This document shows positions 13,120 to 25,344 of a stretch of 64,000 bases of DNA, piece after piece. The first letter of the stretch is position 1. Each line of letters opens with the position of its first letter. Origin of the DNA: Bigelowiella natans CCMP2755 (taxonomy: Eukaryota; Cercozoa; Chlorarachniophyceae); contig ADNK01002757.1 of the NCBI GenBank assembly GCA_000320545.1, positions 10,001 through 74,000 on the forward strand. Reading direction: 5' to 3'. The translations under genes and the position numbers were made by a program. Below the pieces are notes generated by a model that saw only the letters and a list, made by a program, of their open reading frames with translations, was not told the DNA's origin and searched no databases.

Positions 13120-14075
13120 CTATAGCATGCAAAAGGCCTCGAACACTAGCGGATAAGCAAGCAATATATCAAAGTAAGATATGAAATTCGCTGTATGTTT
13201 GATTATCATATTAAATAACCGAGATTGCACAGGCTTAGTCGCTAACCCTGATCCAAGACCTGAGCAGCAGGTATAAGAGTGAGGGATTTTTATCAACTCT
13301 CACACAATATTATTTTTACACCTCATCAAAGCAAGTCATTCTATACCTTGTTGCTGTTTAGAAGAATATCTATCGTATTTAAGTGCGAAGAATGCAACCA
13401 GGAGCGCAGCATTCACGAGAACACTGACAGATCAATGTCAAATGAGACGACGAATCAGGTTGCATTTTTCAAAATATCGGTGACATTATATATACATATG
13501 AATACCACCTTGCTTTTAGCATTGACATCATTGTAGCTATTCCTGATATCATATGTGGAGAATGCTGAGGACCGTCGCGTCGACGCAATGTGGTCAATAT
13601 CTTTTTCACAAATGAGGAGGAATTGCTTCATATGTACATTTGAACACCTTTGAGCAATATACTGACGTATTTTGTGCATATATAGGATTGGCAAAGGAAG
13701 AAAAGGAGGAGTCCTTACTTTCGTTCTGGATGGGGTATCCTAGGTTTGATACGTCGACTCTACGAGACCTCTCTTGATTCTTACCAAGCGATTAAATAAG
13801 TAGGTTTTGTGACCATTAAAAGCCAAAAATCATTCTTATTCTTTTGTGCGACAAGGTCATACATCCTTGAACAGTATGAAATAACGAGCCATTGTATGAG
13901 AAAAAGAATTCTAAATTGGCCCCCAAAGCTGATTAGTTTCGAACCCTAGTTTTCGGTTTACAAAAACACATTAATTTGGTAAATTTGCGTTGTCTCATGT
14001 GCAAAACGGCCTCATAGTAGTAGTAGTACTTGCGATTCCCTTTTATCCATGGTGGTGCTCCTACAATTCCTGTAA
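13120..14075. promoter_or_regulatory. 5'-5' interval with unresolved first exon of the epimerase gene
   Basis: The interval lies between the first traced epimerase exon (-) and the glyoxalase II start (+). It is AT-rich, without CTAG islands, and must contain the missing 5' exon(s) of the epimerase and both promoters. A minus-strand open frame at about 13455-13694 might be part of that 5' end, but its splice phase could not be matched. Confidence 0.4.
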
Positions 14076-16492
14076 ATGGGGATCGGCTTTTGCCAACGCT
14101 TCTTCCTGCTCCTTCCTGCCTTCATTTTCATTAGCATGATGATCTCCCTTATGTACAATGCGAGGGCTTCTTCCTCTATCTGCTTTGGGTTGGCTAAGGT
14201 AGGAGTTTCAAATAGCCAATTCTGTCCTTACAATGAATGTGTGCAGCATCTCCGCATCCTTCTACTGGCAACAACTACTCCCAATTAAATTTCAAACGAT
14301 TTCACTTTTTCGGTGAACCTTTCGATATTATATATTGTAGACCAGCCGTGGAGTATCAAGGATCATCAGACCGTTGTCTACAGCATCATTCATCTCCTCT
14401 TCAAGGATGCAATCCTGGCCGCAAGGCCGCCGAGGGATGGGAAGAAGAGGGAGATCATCCTTGGTGTCTGCCTCCTCGTCGAACGAAATGGAGGTTTGCT
14501 ACATATTATACAGGCATGTGATGAGATGGGGTTATTTCAAGGCGTCTCATCATCAACGTACACAAAATTGTCGTGTAGGTGAGCCTCATTCCCTGTCTGA
14601 GCGATAACTACGCATATCTTTTGCACAATAGCGCGACAGGTAAAGTAAATGCATACTGCAGGAAATCAGCTTATACATATGCGATTACTTGTGATAAAGA
14701 ATTCGCTTTTAAACAAAACCGGATGTAGCGTGACCTCCCTTCCACCTTTATCATCACCATCATTGATTGATTCCACCTTTGTCATCACCATCATTGATTC
14801 GCAGGAACCATAGCCATAGTAGACCCTTCAGAGGCAGCTCCAGTAAGAGCAGAGCTGCAAATGAAAAATCTTGGACGTATTGACTACATCCTCAACACAC
14901 ACCATCACTTTGATCATATTGGGGGAAATATCGAGCTGAAGGTGGGCAACAATCGTAGAAGCAACTCCCTGCGTTAGACTGGGCTCATCAGATGCTGCTT
15001 TTTCGAACCAATTCAACGTCACCGCCCTTTAGATGCACATACTAAATCGTTTTCCAATCGGCCCTTGTTTTTCCTCTTTACTTTTTTTCCTTTTCTTTGT
15101 GAATAGGAGGAATTTGGTGCAAAAATCATAGGTCCAGCAGCGGACAAGGAGCGCATTCCAGGAATTGATGAAGCATATGCTGATGGAGAGGTAGTGGAAC
15201 CTGCTGCTGCTGCTGCTACGATATAAGTCTGTTGAAGTGTGATTGTTTGTCACCTTTTAATGCCATTCCATCCTGGGATAAACGAACGACACCACATATC
15301 TACAGAAACACATACATCTTGCAGCAAATACTCATCATTCATGGTTGGAGGCCATTCCTCTCATTGCCATCCTTACAATGTCACCATCTTCTTATTCCTG
15401 ATTCTGTTGAAACTCGTTGCGCTTTCGTTTTCCTGATGGCGGGATCTTATTATATTGTTAACAGCGGTTTGATATGGGGGGAGAGGAGGTGGTCGTACTG
15501 CACACCCCAGGCCATACGAGTGGGCATTGTGCCTTTTATCTTCCTAGGTCAGCTGCTGTGTTTACAGGGGATACGCTCTTCTCGTTAGGGTGTGGTCGTC
15601 TCTTTGAAGGTAGTCGATTGGCGACCTGCTCTTATCATGCCTTTCTTCGCAACCTCTCTCTTAAGCTACTTCTCCAGCCCACTCTTACTCTTCTTCTTCT
15701 TCTTCTTTGGCTCTCTCTTAGGTACTGCAGCACAAATGCACGAGTCATTAAACAAGATCTCTGCTCTTCCTAAGGTATTATTAAAGCCATCACTCCAATA
15801 GCACAGAAATTGGGGGGCATCAGAGGGGGAGGGGAAGGAGGGAGAGGAGGAAGAGGAGGAGGGAATAAGCAATATGTAAATTAGTAATGAAGCATTCACG
15901 TCGTTGATACGCAGGAAACTCTTGTGTACTGCGGCCACGAATACACACAGTCAAACGCTAAGTTCGCATTGGCGGTTGATTCTGAGAATGGGGATCTACA
16001 GAAGAGGTCTTTATGGGGGAGATAATAGCGATTCGTCGTCGAGATGTGTTTGTTAGTTTGGGAATGAGAAATCAATCTCTGTTCTTCAGTTGTCTGAGAC
16101 ATAAATTCGTGTATTATTATCATTCTACACATTGTTATGCACTCTAGGAATGAGGAGATTTCCCAACTTCGCAGAAAAAACACTCCAACAATTCCAACTA
16201 CTATCGGCCTAGAAACCGCCACAAATCCGTTCCTCCGAATCAAGTATAACAACAAGAGCAACAACACAAAACACACTTTAAATGCTCCGACCATTTGAAC
16301 CTTTTAGTGCGACATAATCGTCTGATTCATTTCAATTACACACGTGTTGGTATTAGTCTATAGATTCAGACTTAGTTTTGTTTACCAACAATGATCAGGG
16401 ATGAGAATCTTCGTAAGAATCTTGGAGTAAAAGCAGGGGCTTCTGATGAAGAAGTGTTTGCTGTACTCCGAACAATGAAAGATAACTTCTAA
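14076..16492 (+). CDS. Hydroxyacylglutathione hydrolase (glyoxalase II) with bipartite plastid presequence
   Basis: Glyoxalase II hydrolyses S-lactoylglutathione to lactate and glutathione, the second step of methylglyoxal detoxification. Exons are 14076-14198, 14341-14493, 14579-14639, 14805-14941, 15107-15190, 15465-15609, 15722-15774, 15915-16006, 16148-16243 and 16399-16492. Phases agree throughout, giving 1038 nt and 345 residues. Metallo-beta-lactamase motifs are [23 protein letters not shown] (Zn ligands), [27 protein letters not shown] and [15 protein letters not shown]. The first exon encodes a signal peptide (hydrophobic core [18 protein letters not shown], then NARA). The second encodes a Ser/Arg-rich stretch lacking acidic residues until the mature start. 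That SP plus transit-peptide layout suggests import into a complex plastid. The gene diverges from the epimerase gene and converges with the PX gene. Confidence 0.92.
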
Positions 16493-17224
16493 TTCACATC
16501 AAAAATGGGTACACCGACATACACACATGTACATGTAGACGGTAACTCATTGCATAATTCATTGCCACCACATCGCTGTGCGCGGGTATGCATGAGGTAT
16601 TGTTAGAGAGCATGTATGCATCAGCCCCTTACTTGCTTTAAAGAGTACATGGTACAAGATTGGCGCTGCCTGCAAATGCCCATTCTAGCATTGCGCGTAT
16701 GTAGCTGCCCAGATCCAGAGACACGATGCATGCTGATTCGTTGTTTTGTGTGTTGCTCAAGAAAACTTGAATTGCCCATGCGCATGACTTTGAACACCAT
16801 CACACATGCGCACATCTTGTGTCGGCGTCGCAAGCCTTTTCGTGCCATGATGACACACTACAATGTCTACTCGAGCGTAGCTGGTGGTAGCTGCACACAA
16901 CATGTACGACATAGAGACGTTCTTGTAGCAATGTTGTGCTGCAGTCATGCCACACACAAGTTGCGTCCGCTAGCTAGCTAGCTACATGGTTCGTCAGAGG
17001 TGCGTAGCATGTGCAGTAAGGCTTTGCACACACTGCACAATGGATACCAGCGTGTTATTGCATTGTGCATGCCATTGTGAAACGACAACAAGAGGTGAAT
17101 AGCGATATTATGAAATGTATTTATTTCTTACAGATTGGAATGGAGGAGCCGTTGATTTGATATGCCATTAGTCGATCGTTCATTGTTGAATATGTTGGTG
17201 GTGTCGCAAGTTAGTTCTTCTTGC
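16493..17224. other. CTAG/CATG-rich island between convergent genes
   Basis: The interval lies between the 3' ends of glyoxalase II (+) and the PX-domain gene (-). It is dense in CATG, TGCA and CTAG, with gctagctagctag at about 16970-16983. ORFs on both strands are shadows of this composition. No RNA gene is visible. Confidence 0.7.
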
Positions 17225-17343
17225 TTACCAATAGCAACAACCGATTTTATAGATATAGGGCAGATAGAAGGAGTGTGGGGCATTACTGCATTCCACGAGT
17301 GAGGTCAGCATTTGAGGCAGAGCGCTGTAAGATGTTATAAGGT

Positions 17344-17381
<38 letters not shown>

Positions 17382-18358
17382 AAGAAAGACGGAAAGGGTG
17401 ATAAGACCGTCATTGTTATCGTCGTCATCATCATTGTCATCATCATCATCACACCATTTGAACGAAAATATCGAAGTATTTCTTATCCTCTTGACGAGAT
17501 ATATGTTGCGCTGTTCTCATTACGCAATGGGGGGGCGGGGATTTCGCATAAGTGCTCTTAATATCTATCAAATATATGCAAAGGTTTCCCCTTTGTTGTC
17601 ATCGTATGCGTAGAGGAGTATACACGGCGACTGTTATCACCAGCATCATCGTTCTTTTACCTGTGTAGGGAGGAAGAACCTGTAGAGCATTGAGTAGCCT
17701 TCTTTTGTCCCACAGATCTATATATGAGTGTATGAATATATATAAATCACACCACAATGAAGACAGAAAGAAAGAAAGAAAGAAAGACATAATTTGTGAT
17801 TAAGATAATTGATGACTGTACTACTACTACTACTACTACTACTACCTCCGAATCTGAGAGGCAACTACTACTACTACTACTACTACTACTGCTACTACTG
17901 CTACCTCTGAATCTGAGAGGCACCTCACGAGGTATTCATTCAGCCCTACCAAAATGATAATAATAACGATGTATTAACAACAATAATAACAACAACGATG
18001 ACGACGAACGACGTGACAAAAGCCAGAAGCAGCATCAGCAGCAGAAGATGTAGGAGAAAGCTATTTTGATACAATAAAATACCAGTGCGTCGTTGCTCTT
18101 GGAACCAATCGGAAGTGTACGTGAAGAGGCCTGTTTTAGGAGGGAACCTAAAGGCTGCCATCTATACGATGCGTGTTTCAAAATAATAACATAATTAATT
18201 AATTAATTAATTAATGAATCATGATGAATCACCAAATCGTGCAATATAAAAGAAGTTATAGGGCAAGTGTCTATTTGCGTGATTGGTTCCCCAATGCAGT
18301 ATTGTTATAAAAAATATGAACAAATGGCAACATCTTACACTTTATTATCACCATCATT

Positions 18359-18390
<32 letters not shown>

Positions 18391-18492
18391 AGGAAACAAG
18401 CAAATAAGCAGACACACCTTCGCAGACCCAAATTTCTGAGAAAGAGCAGTGTGCAGCTGGAAGAACTGATAATGACGAAGATAATAATGATT

Positions 18493-18525
<33 letters not shown>

Positions 18526-18559
18526 CTGATAGTGATGAGTATGAGAATGCGGGTGGCGA

Positions 18560-18592
<33 letters not shown>

Positions 18593-18826
18593 CAGGAATA
18601 CAGGATGATACAATACAACAAGCGTTATTTCTCTCTTCGTCCTCCCTCCCCCCCCCCCCCCGTCCTCCATAGAAAATACGCTATGGCTCATTTCTCTTAT
18701 TATCATTATTATCATTCACCAATAGGTAGGTAGGTAAGCAGGTAGGTAGTAACGTACCTCACTATATCGTCGCTGGACACGAAACACATGTGCCCCTCTC
18801 ATCACCTCGCAGATATACCTTACCTG

Positions 18827-18862
<36 letters not shown>

Positions 18863-19905
18863 TGGTAGTGGTATTACAATCAAATGTATAATATCTCATT
18901 TTTAAGACGAAGAACACACGATGCTGTATTCCTTGACCCCCCTCCTCACTGTACTGTACATGGTGATACTTAAGACTACTATACTGACATGCTTCCCAAA
19001 CACATCCGATCGAATCTTAGACCCCACAATGCGAACTAATAGCCGTCGAGACTGAATAACAAAGAAAAGTAGTAGTAGTAGTAGTAGCGTGTGGGTTCAT
19101 TATCATTATCATCATGGTTACCATCAAATCATGTAGTAGCAGCAGCAGCAGCAGCACTGTTTTTGTTGTTATTATTACCGGCTTCATCGTTTGTATTCTC
19201 CTGTGTTTTGAGGTGCCTTCTATCTGTTTAGAAGGAGCAGGTGTACTCACAGGATTATCACCGAATATAGCAGCAGTAAAACGCTGCTTGAGGCCTACAC
19301 TCTTCTTGCTCTCGTGTTCTTTTCCATCATCAAGAGAGGAGTGAGAAACCGTGGATGTGGCCTTTTTCTTTGAAGCAGAACTACTGGGAGGTGTTGTAAT
19401 GGAGTTGTCACTGTCGGTATTTAAGGATGACTGTTCTCCTCCTCTTCCCACCCACGCTGTCTTCATCATATCTTCAGTGTAAGTATTATAGAGAGCTGCC
19501 CCCCCCGCACTGCTTTTGTGCGACGTTGATGTTGCGATACTGCCGCCCCCACCGTATCTGTATCGATGAGGACAAAGAAGGGGGGGGGGGGGGGGGGGAA
19601 ATGATTGATGGAGTAATAAGTCTGGCTGTATACCATAAGAAGATCATTGCAGATAATATATTTTCAAGGTGACTTGGAAAAAACTTACTTTGTGCGATGG
19701 AAAATGTACTTAGCGCGTCCACCGTGCTTGATATCTATTGTTGTTGTTGTTGTTATCATTACGTGGTAGAGTAGCAGTACTGCAATATAACACAGAGTTG
19801 GCCACCAGAGACGAAGTGAAGTAGTCGTAGTAGTCGTAGTCGTAGTAGTTGTAATAGTAGTTGTGACAGTACGCACACGCTATCCATTGATCTACTCACC
19901 ATCTA

Positions 19906-19940
<35 letters not shown>

Positions 19941-21852
19941 GCATCTATTCACTATTCACCTATTCATCATCAATATGATGGTGAAAATGGGATAGATAGA
20001 TGATACTCACCATCTGTCATCAATAAATAAATAAATAAATATGTATAGACGACGATGATGACAATATAAACAAGCACAAGGCACCAGTAAGATCTCGTAT
20101 TCCTGGTGGCTGGGAGGAAGCTCTACCAACTGAACAACAAATCACACAAGTAATAACACACAAAAACAACAAATCACACAAGTATTAACACACAAAAACC
20201 ATAAAACAAACATTAACCATCACACAAACAGTTTATTTTCCATCGCTGCCTCGAAATACAAACACACGCACACACAAGCACACACACGTACGTGTTTACC
20301 CCCCCACATTGGATGTACTCTCTAATCGTAGTACCCCTAGCTCTAGGCACTTCTTTGTTGTCATCGTCATCATCGTTGAGGGTGAAACGCATTATGTCGT
20401 TTGCTTCATTGGAGGAGGAAGTAGCAGCGAGACCGCCATTATTACCATGCCCGCCTCCACCCTTAGCATTATTATTGTCACTTTTGATTCTAGAGCTCCT
20501 TCCCCCCCTCTGATTTTGATTTTAAGGCAAATAACAACAACAAATAACAACTCACTCATCTTTCAGCATTGCGGTGTGCAGTCGGAGCTAAAAGAATATG
20601 TGCACTCGAAATTAAAGCAATATGAATCTCTGTCGTTTTGTAATATGTATAATGATATTACACGATGACGAAGGGTAGTGCTGCTGCTTGAGGGAAGAGA
20701 ACCATCATCGTTAGAAGAAGATACATTGCTACTATCTGGGCCATTGATTCGTTGCTGCTTGTTACCCACCCCCCTCCTTAGAATCTCCCCCTGAACAAGT
20801 GCCTCCATTGGTGATCTTGGAGATTTGGCAGGGGTCATCTTGAGCTTTGTGGATTTATTCATCTTGTTCTTCCTTCGTTTTCTCCAATTAATTGCTTCAG
20901 ATACGAGCACCATCATCACAGCAGTGCCAACAATACTCATAATATACACTACCAACAACAGGTACATCGTCACTTCAACGTTGCTTTGCCTGGAGACGAC
21001 CATCCCTCCTCCTCCTTCCTCTTCTCTCCCATTCGATAATCCAAGGAACATACCCAACACAGAGTCATATTTTTTACCAAAAGAACTAACAAATCGTTGA
21101 TTCAGCACTGGGTAGCAGCGCCCCCCCCCTCCCTGACAGAATTGCAAAGCGGCATATCCGAGAGCTATTCGCTGGGAGGGTGGAATGAGGGTGAGGAGAG
21201 AGAAGAAAATGACGTTTGGCAAAGCCATGGTAACCATGAGCGCCTCATTCGTGACAACAACAGGAAGCTGCCCAACAACGAGCATCAAGCCGAGCGAGAA
21301 CAGTCCTCCGGCTATCATTGTTTCCTCCCACAGAAACGACGATGATGATGATGATGACGATGATTCAACTGTGTATGCTACCGAGTATAGCACATGGCCA
21401 AGCAGCAATGTAGCTAAAACACAAATAATAGCCAAATAAAACACATTGTCCTTCTTGCCGCTGCTGCTGCTGCTGCGGCTGCTTATGTCGCCGTCACCGT
21501 TGATCAATGCTTTTCGTGCACGGCTGCTTATGCGTTTGTCCTTCTCATTATCATCACCAGTACCAGCACCAGCACTACTCTTGGTGGTGACAGTATCGGA
21601 TTGCAGCTTTTCATCCGTAGCCTCTATCTCTTGCTTCTTGTCACAAATCGAAGACGACGAAGGAGAAGGAACTTGCAACACAGCAGCAGCAGCAGCATTA
21701 TCAGCTGCTTGTTCTTGTTCTTCTTGTTGTTGTGCCTTCTTTTTAGCCAGGAGCTCCTTCTTTCTACGATCATCACGGGTCCTTCGCTTTTCACAAGCAC
21801 GATTCTTTAAAACCTCCACTTTGCTGTATTGCGTTTGTTTTTTTAAAAACAT
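17225..21852 (-). CDS. Multi-pass membrane protein with C-terminal PX domain
   Basis: PX domains bind phosphoinositides, usually PI3P on endosomes. The first exon, 21852-20662 (397 codons), encodes a basic coiled N-terminus and about four hydrophobic spans (near residues 139-160, 178-200, 205-230 and 310-335). Next come 20509-20300 and 19879-19689, the latter with span LWWPTLCYIAVLLLYHVMI. Then 19557-19122 is Ser/Lys-rich and disordered. PX exons are 18823-18758 (ending RVQRRYSE), 18465-18418 (FFQLHTALSQKFGSAK), 18161-18083 (FRFPPKTGLFTYTSDW) and 17717-17661. The last exon is about 17324-17225. RRYSEFF and the PPK loop are the diagnostic PX elements. Phases agree for most joins; the entry into the PX domain (near 18920-19120) and the joint after 17661 are unresolved. 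Several coding microsatellites give poly-Ser, poly-Ala and poly-Thr. I know of no standard family with this exact order. Confidence 0.68.
18354..18592. repeat. Cluster of TCA, GAT and TAG trinucleotide runs
   Basis: TCA triplets at about 18354-18390, GAT triplets at about 18491-18525 and TAG triplets at about 18557-18592 lie in introns of the PX gene. They flank the 48-nt PX exon at 18418-18465. A C run follows at about 18648-18661. Confidence 0.85.
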
Positions 21853-21954
21853 TTTAGTTATAATTCATTCGTATTCATGTTGGTGATAAATGATCATATT
21901 GCTGTATATGCCGTAAAATCATCATCATCATCATCATATTTAGCTTGGATATTG

Positions 21955-22038
21955 TCATCCATACTCTGGATGTGCTTTTATGAAGTCACGAATAGCAGCT
22001 AAGCACATCGGAGTGTCGTTCGCAACCTGTCAATAAGT

Positions 22039-22072
<34 letters not shown>

Positions 22073-23182
22073 CATATCATAATCATCGTCGTTGTCGTCA
22101 TCATAAGATTTACCTTGTTTTAAGATGAATAACGAGCAGAGAGAAGAAGAAGAAGAAGAAGTGAAACCAAAGATAATAAGTAGGTAGTGTAGAAGGAATG
22201 GACGATTATATAGCAGCAGCAGCAGCAGCAGCAGCAGAGAGCATATCACCTGATTCACCAGCCATGTCGGCAGTGTTCCTTTTGGATTCATAGCGGTTAT
22301 ATAAGTAGCTTTGCAAGATGAAGATGATGATGATGAGGAAATAAATTCCCAACCACCATACATCAAATCCGCCCTGAATCATGTGATATGATGATGATAA
22401 GCAACTTAACTGCTTCCTTCATGTTTTCTTTTTTTTTAACATTTCTTCTACTTACCGTACTATCCCTGATACATCAGGAGCATCTTTGTGACTGAAGGAA
22501 GTAGCAAGCACGCGCACTCCAACGTTATTACTACCATTGTTTTCGCTGTTTCCCCCCCCCTCTTGATTATTCTCTCTATGCCGAATCTGAAATTAATTAT
22601 GGAAATATAACAGAACGATGAATCTACGTGAGGAATGATGCACTAGTGCACACACTCACACACACACACACACACACATAAATAACGACGATAGATACTA
22701 TTCAGATATTCGGATGCTGATGGTTATTGATGCACGCTGCAAAATGCTCTTTCTTGTCTTGTACTGCATAGACGACCGATGACAACAACCTCTGACACAT
22801 TCACGAAGTCTCTTTGTGATACGGGCCACGGAGCTTTATATCTTAACAATATATACATATATGCCAGTGATGATGATGGATATAAGATAGAGGCGGGGAG
22901 GGGAGGGGGGGGATTCAGGCAGCAGCTAGAGCTTTGAGGAATTATTCTCTTTCTGATGATCCTTGCTTGTTGTGTTATTTTGAAGCAATAAATAATGATC
23001 TGTGCATCATGTAGTACCTCATGTAAACGATCTTCCTTTCATTTTCAGACTCCTGGAATGATATAATATAAAATAAATAAATACAAAATATTTGTATGTT
23101 GGTATAGTTATACCTTAAAGTCTTGTACGATATGCCCTCTATCGAATTGCTTGTCCCAGAATTGCATAAAACTTTGTTGTAA

Positions 23183-23213
<31 letters not shown>

Positions 23214-24133
23214 GGCAGTCGGGAATAACAAAGAGACAGACAACAACATAGTGAATGAATTTCTACAAATCATGGCTATCAGAATTATTCTATTGTATCG
23301 AAAAATATGGTGTGAATGGGGGAGGTGACTAGTACGTGTGTTGCATTTGCATTTACATGTTTGATATTAATGCTATTACTCAAAATCTGTTACGAGCTCG
23401 GCTGCCGTGGAAGGGGAGATGCTAAGCTGAGATACGCCTTTATTGATAGGTTACCACACACACCGCCACGTTTGACAAGAACCACCACAATCAACTCAGT
23501 TATTGACTCTGCTTATAGCAAAAAGGAGGATAAACACATTCTCTTCTCTTATTCGTTGTGTAGGCAACGAATGTAATCGTGTTTTCATACAGCCAACAAT
23601 AACCCCGAAGCAATTTTGAAAGTGTCGGAGTGCGAAATAAACTTCCTCATCCTCCCCTTCCTCCTCCTCTTCCTCCTACTTTCCACGTTCATCCTTTCAT
23701 TATTACCCTTCGTGTACTTGAGAACCTTCCCCGCATTTTCAACCATATTGAAATGAACCTCCACCTCTCTTATTGTATCCGTGTACAGATAAAAACAAAT
23801 AATTCCAGTCGTCAGAAAGAAACCAACCGGTTTCATCATAAATACCGTGTGTGCATCATCATGAAATATTTGCCATTCTTGATATTCTCCCTCTCTGCCC
23901 TTCTCTCTATTTTTATAAATACTTAGTAGTACCCTTTCACATATTGTTTATTCCATCCTCCGACACCTAAGAGTAATAATAACGGATACATGCGTTGTTT
24001 ATTACATCAATCCTAACTAAACGATGCTACTTACTCTCGTCATAATTTCCTTCCACGAGTTACTACCTTTCAGCGCCGATTCAATTTCTCGGTTTGCTAT
24101 CTCTAGCACCCTATCTTGATCGGCTTTACTCAT
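21955..24133 (-). CDS. START-domain (lipid-transfer) protein
   Basis: START domains are hydrophobic-cavity folds that bind sterols, phospholipids or ceramide. The start at 24133 opens an exon (24133-24035, MSKADQDRVLEIANREIESA). Later phase-consistent exons are 23171-23114 (FWDKQFDRGHIVQDF), 23052-23018, 22841-22784 (YKAPWPVSQRDFVNVSEVV), 22586-22456 (VLATSFSHKDAPDVSGIVR), 22373-22250 (NPKGTLPTWLVNQ) and 22026-21955. WDKxF, PxPVSxRDF, the SGIVR strand and the N-PKG-LP-WLVN C-terminal helix are the START signature elements. One or more exons between 24035 and 23171 are unresolved; a block at about 23640-23585 (DTFKIASGLLLA) looks right but its phase does not match. A poly-Ser tract comes from a TCA microsatellite. 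The 3' end lies only about 100 bp from the PX gene start, in tandem. Confidence 0.82.
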
Positions 24134-24761
24134 TGTAGTCCTTGCTCTTATTGCAGTAACAGGCGAGTCAACCCACTAAGCTACTACTACTACTCAGCTA
24201 ATCTTTGATTGCTGCAGCACACACCTGAACGAAGAATAGATTGAAATTATCACACAATTAGTATCTCCATAACAATGGGGGGGACAACATTCGCTTGTCT
24301 ACGAACCCAACTTATCGATATCAGCGTATTCATTCGATTAAACTTTACAATTTTTTTTCCCCTTTGCTGATAGACGAAGCACGGGCCACGATAGTTTTGA
24401 ATGAAAGCACCGACGATTTTCGCCGCAGACACGCGCATTCCGTAAGAGTGTTAACCACATTTCAAACCTCTCACAAACGCAGGCTTACTCTAATAAGTGC
24501 TCATTGTATTGAAATCCCAAAAAAATCCATTCTGATGAACCCCCTTTGTATCTACCGATGCAAATCGCAGCCTCAAGATCAGAGCGACGGGGAACGTGTG
24601 ATGGGGTGGTAGGAAGGGGAAGAGTGGGGAAAAAGATCTCCGTTCTCTAGCTGCGACAAGCGATTTCCTAGGATTTCCTTCGTTTTTGTCATAAATTAGA
24701 AAATTACGAAAATCGATCCTTTGTACACACGTTATTCTTTGCTTTTGATACTGCGTCAGCT
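24134..24761. promoter_or_regulatory. 5'-5' interval between START gene and small plus-strand gene
   Basis: This AT-rich interval lies between divergent starts. It has no CTAG island, no microsatellite of note and no RNA gene. ORFs at 24250-24612 show no family resemblance and no splice continuity. Confidence 0.4.
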
Positions 24762-25174
24762 ATGATTGAATGTCTTAAAGGCATGAACAGCTCCACTAAC
24801 TGGCAACGCATTTCTTCACAACTAGATGGGATTTCACAATTGAAGAAAGTCGCGAGGTAGAAATATCATTCATTCAACGCTCAGCTTGGAGCTTCACCGT
24901 TGAGTTCTTCGATCCTTTTTTGAATAAAATATGGATGTGATTTGTCGCAGAAGCGAATTACACTGCGTTTCTATAAATAGAGTTAGAACTCAAAACCCAA
25001 CTTACCAAACGGAAGCTCGAAACCCAACTTACCAAACGGAAGCTCGATCGCGAAAGCGATGACATGGTCAAGGCTGCTGCTGCAGGGATGGGTGCTAAGC
25101 GATCTCTGCAAGGTGCTAATACTAGCCCCGCAGCTGATCTACGGCATCTATTCGAGAGTCTGGAGAACAACTAA
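24762..25174 (+). CDS. Small charged coiled-coil protein of unknown function
   Basis: I do not recognise the family. A first exon from the ATG at 24762 reads MIECLKGMNSSTNWQRISSQ and continues to about 24845-24856. A second exon beginning near 24983 encodes a Lys/Glu-rich coil that ends SLENN with a stop at 25172-25174. The likeliest join is phase 0 (donor near 24846, acceptor at 24982), but it is not certain. A perfect 27-bp tandem duplication (24994-25020 and 25021-25047) adds a nine-residue in-frame repeat built on TQLTKRKLE. The region lies about 170 bp upstream of the next plus-strand gene and could conceivably be a 5' part of it, although the stop argues against that. Confidence 0.4.
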
Positions 25175-25344
25175 CAAGCACAACCGCCGAATTGCCATGT
25201 AATATTGACAAAAAAATATGAAGAAATGAGTTTTATATTATCTGTTACGTTGCTCAAGTAAACACTCTATCACCTATCTATCGCGTGCAACTATTTTACA
25301 TAGAACAAAATTTAGAGCATGCATTGGACTTTTAAATCGTCTTT

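Noticed and set aside
18271-18715. His-, Tyr-, Val- and Ser-rich ORFs on both strands.
   Set aside because: Translations of TCA, GAT and TAG microsatellites within introns of the PX gene.
20060-20140. tRNA-like A-box (gttcagttggtagagc on the minus strand).
   Set aside because: No T-arm or B-box (ggttcgaatcc-like) follows, the anticodon loop is the wrong size and the acceptor arms do not pair.
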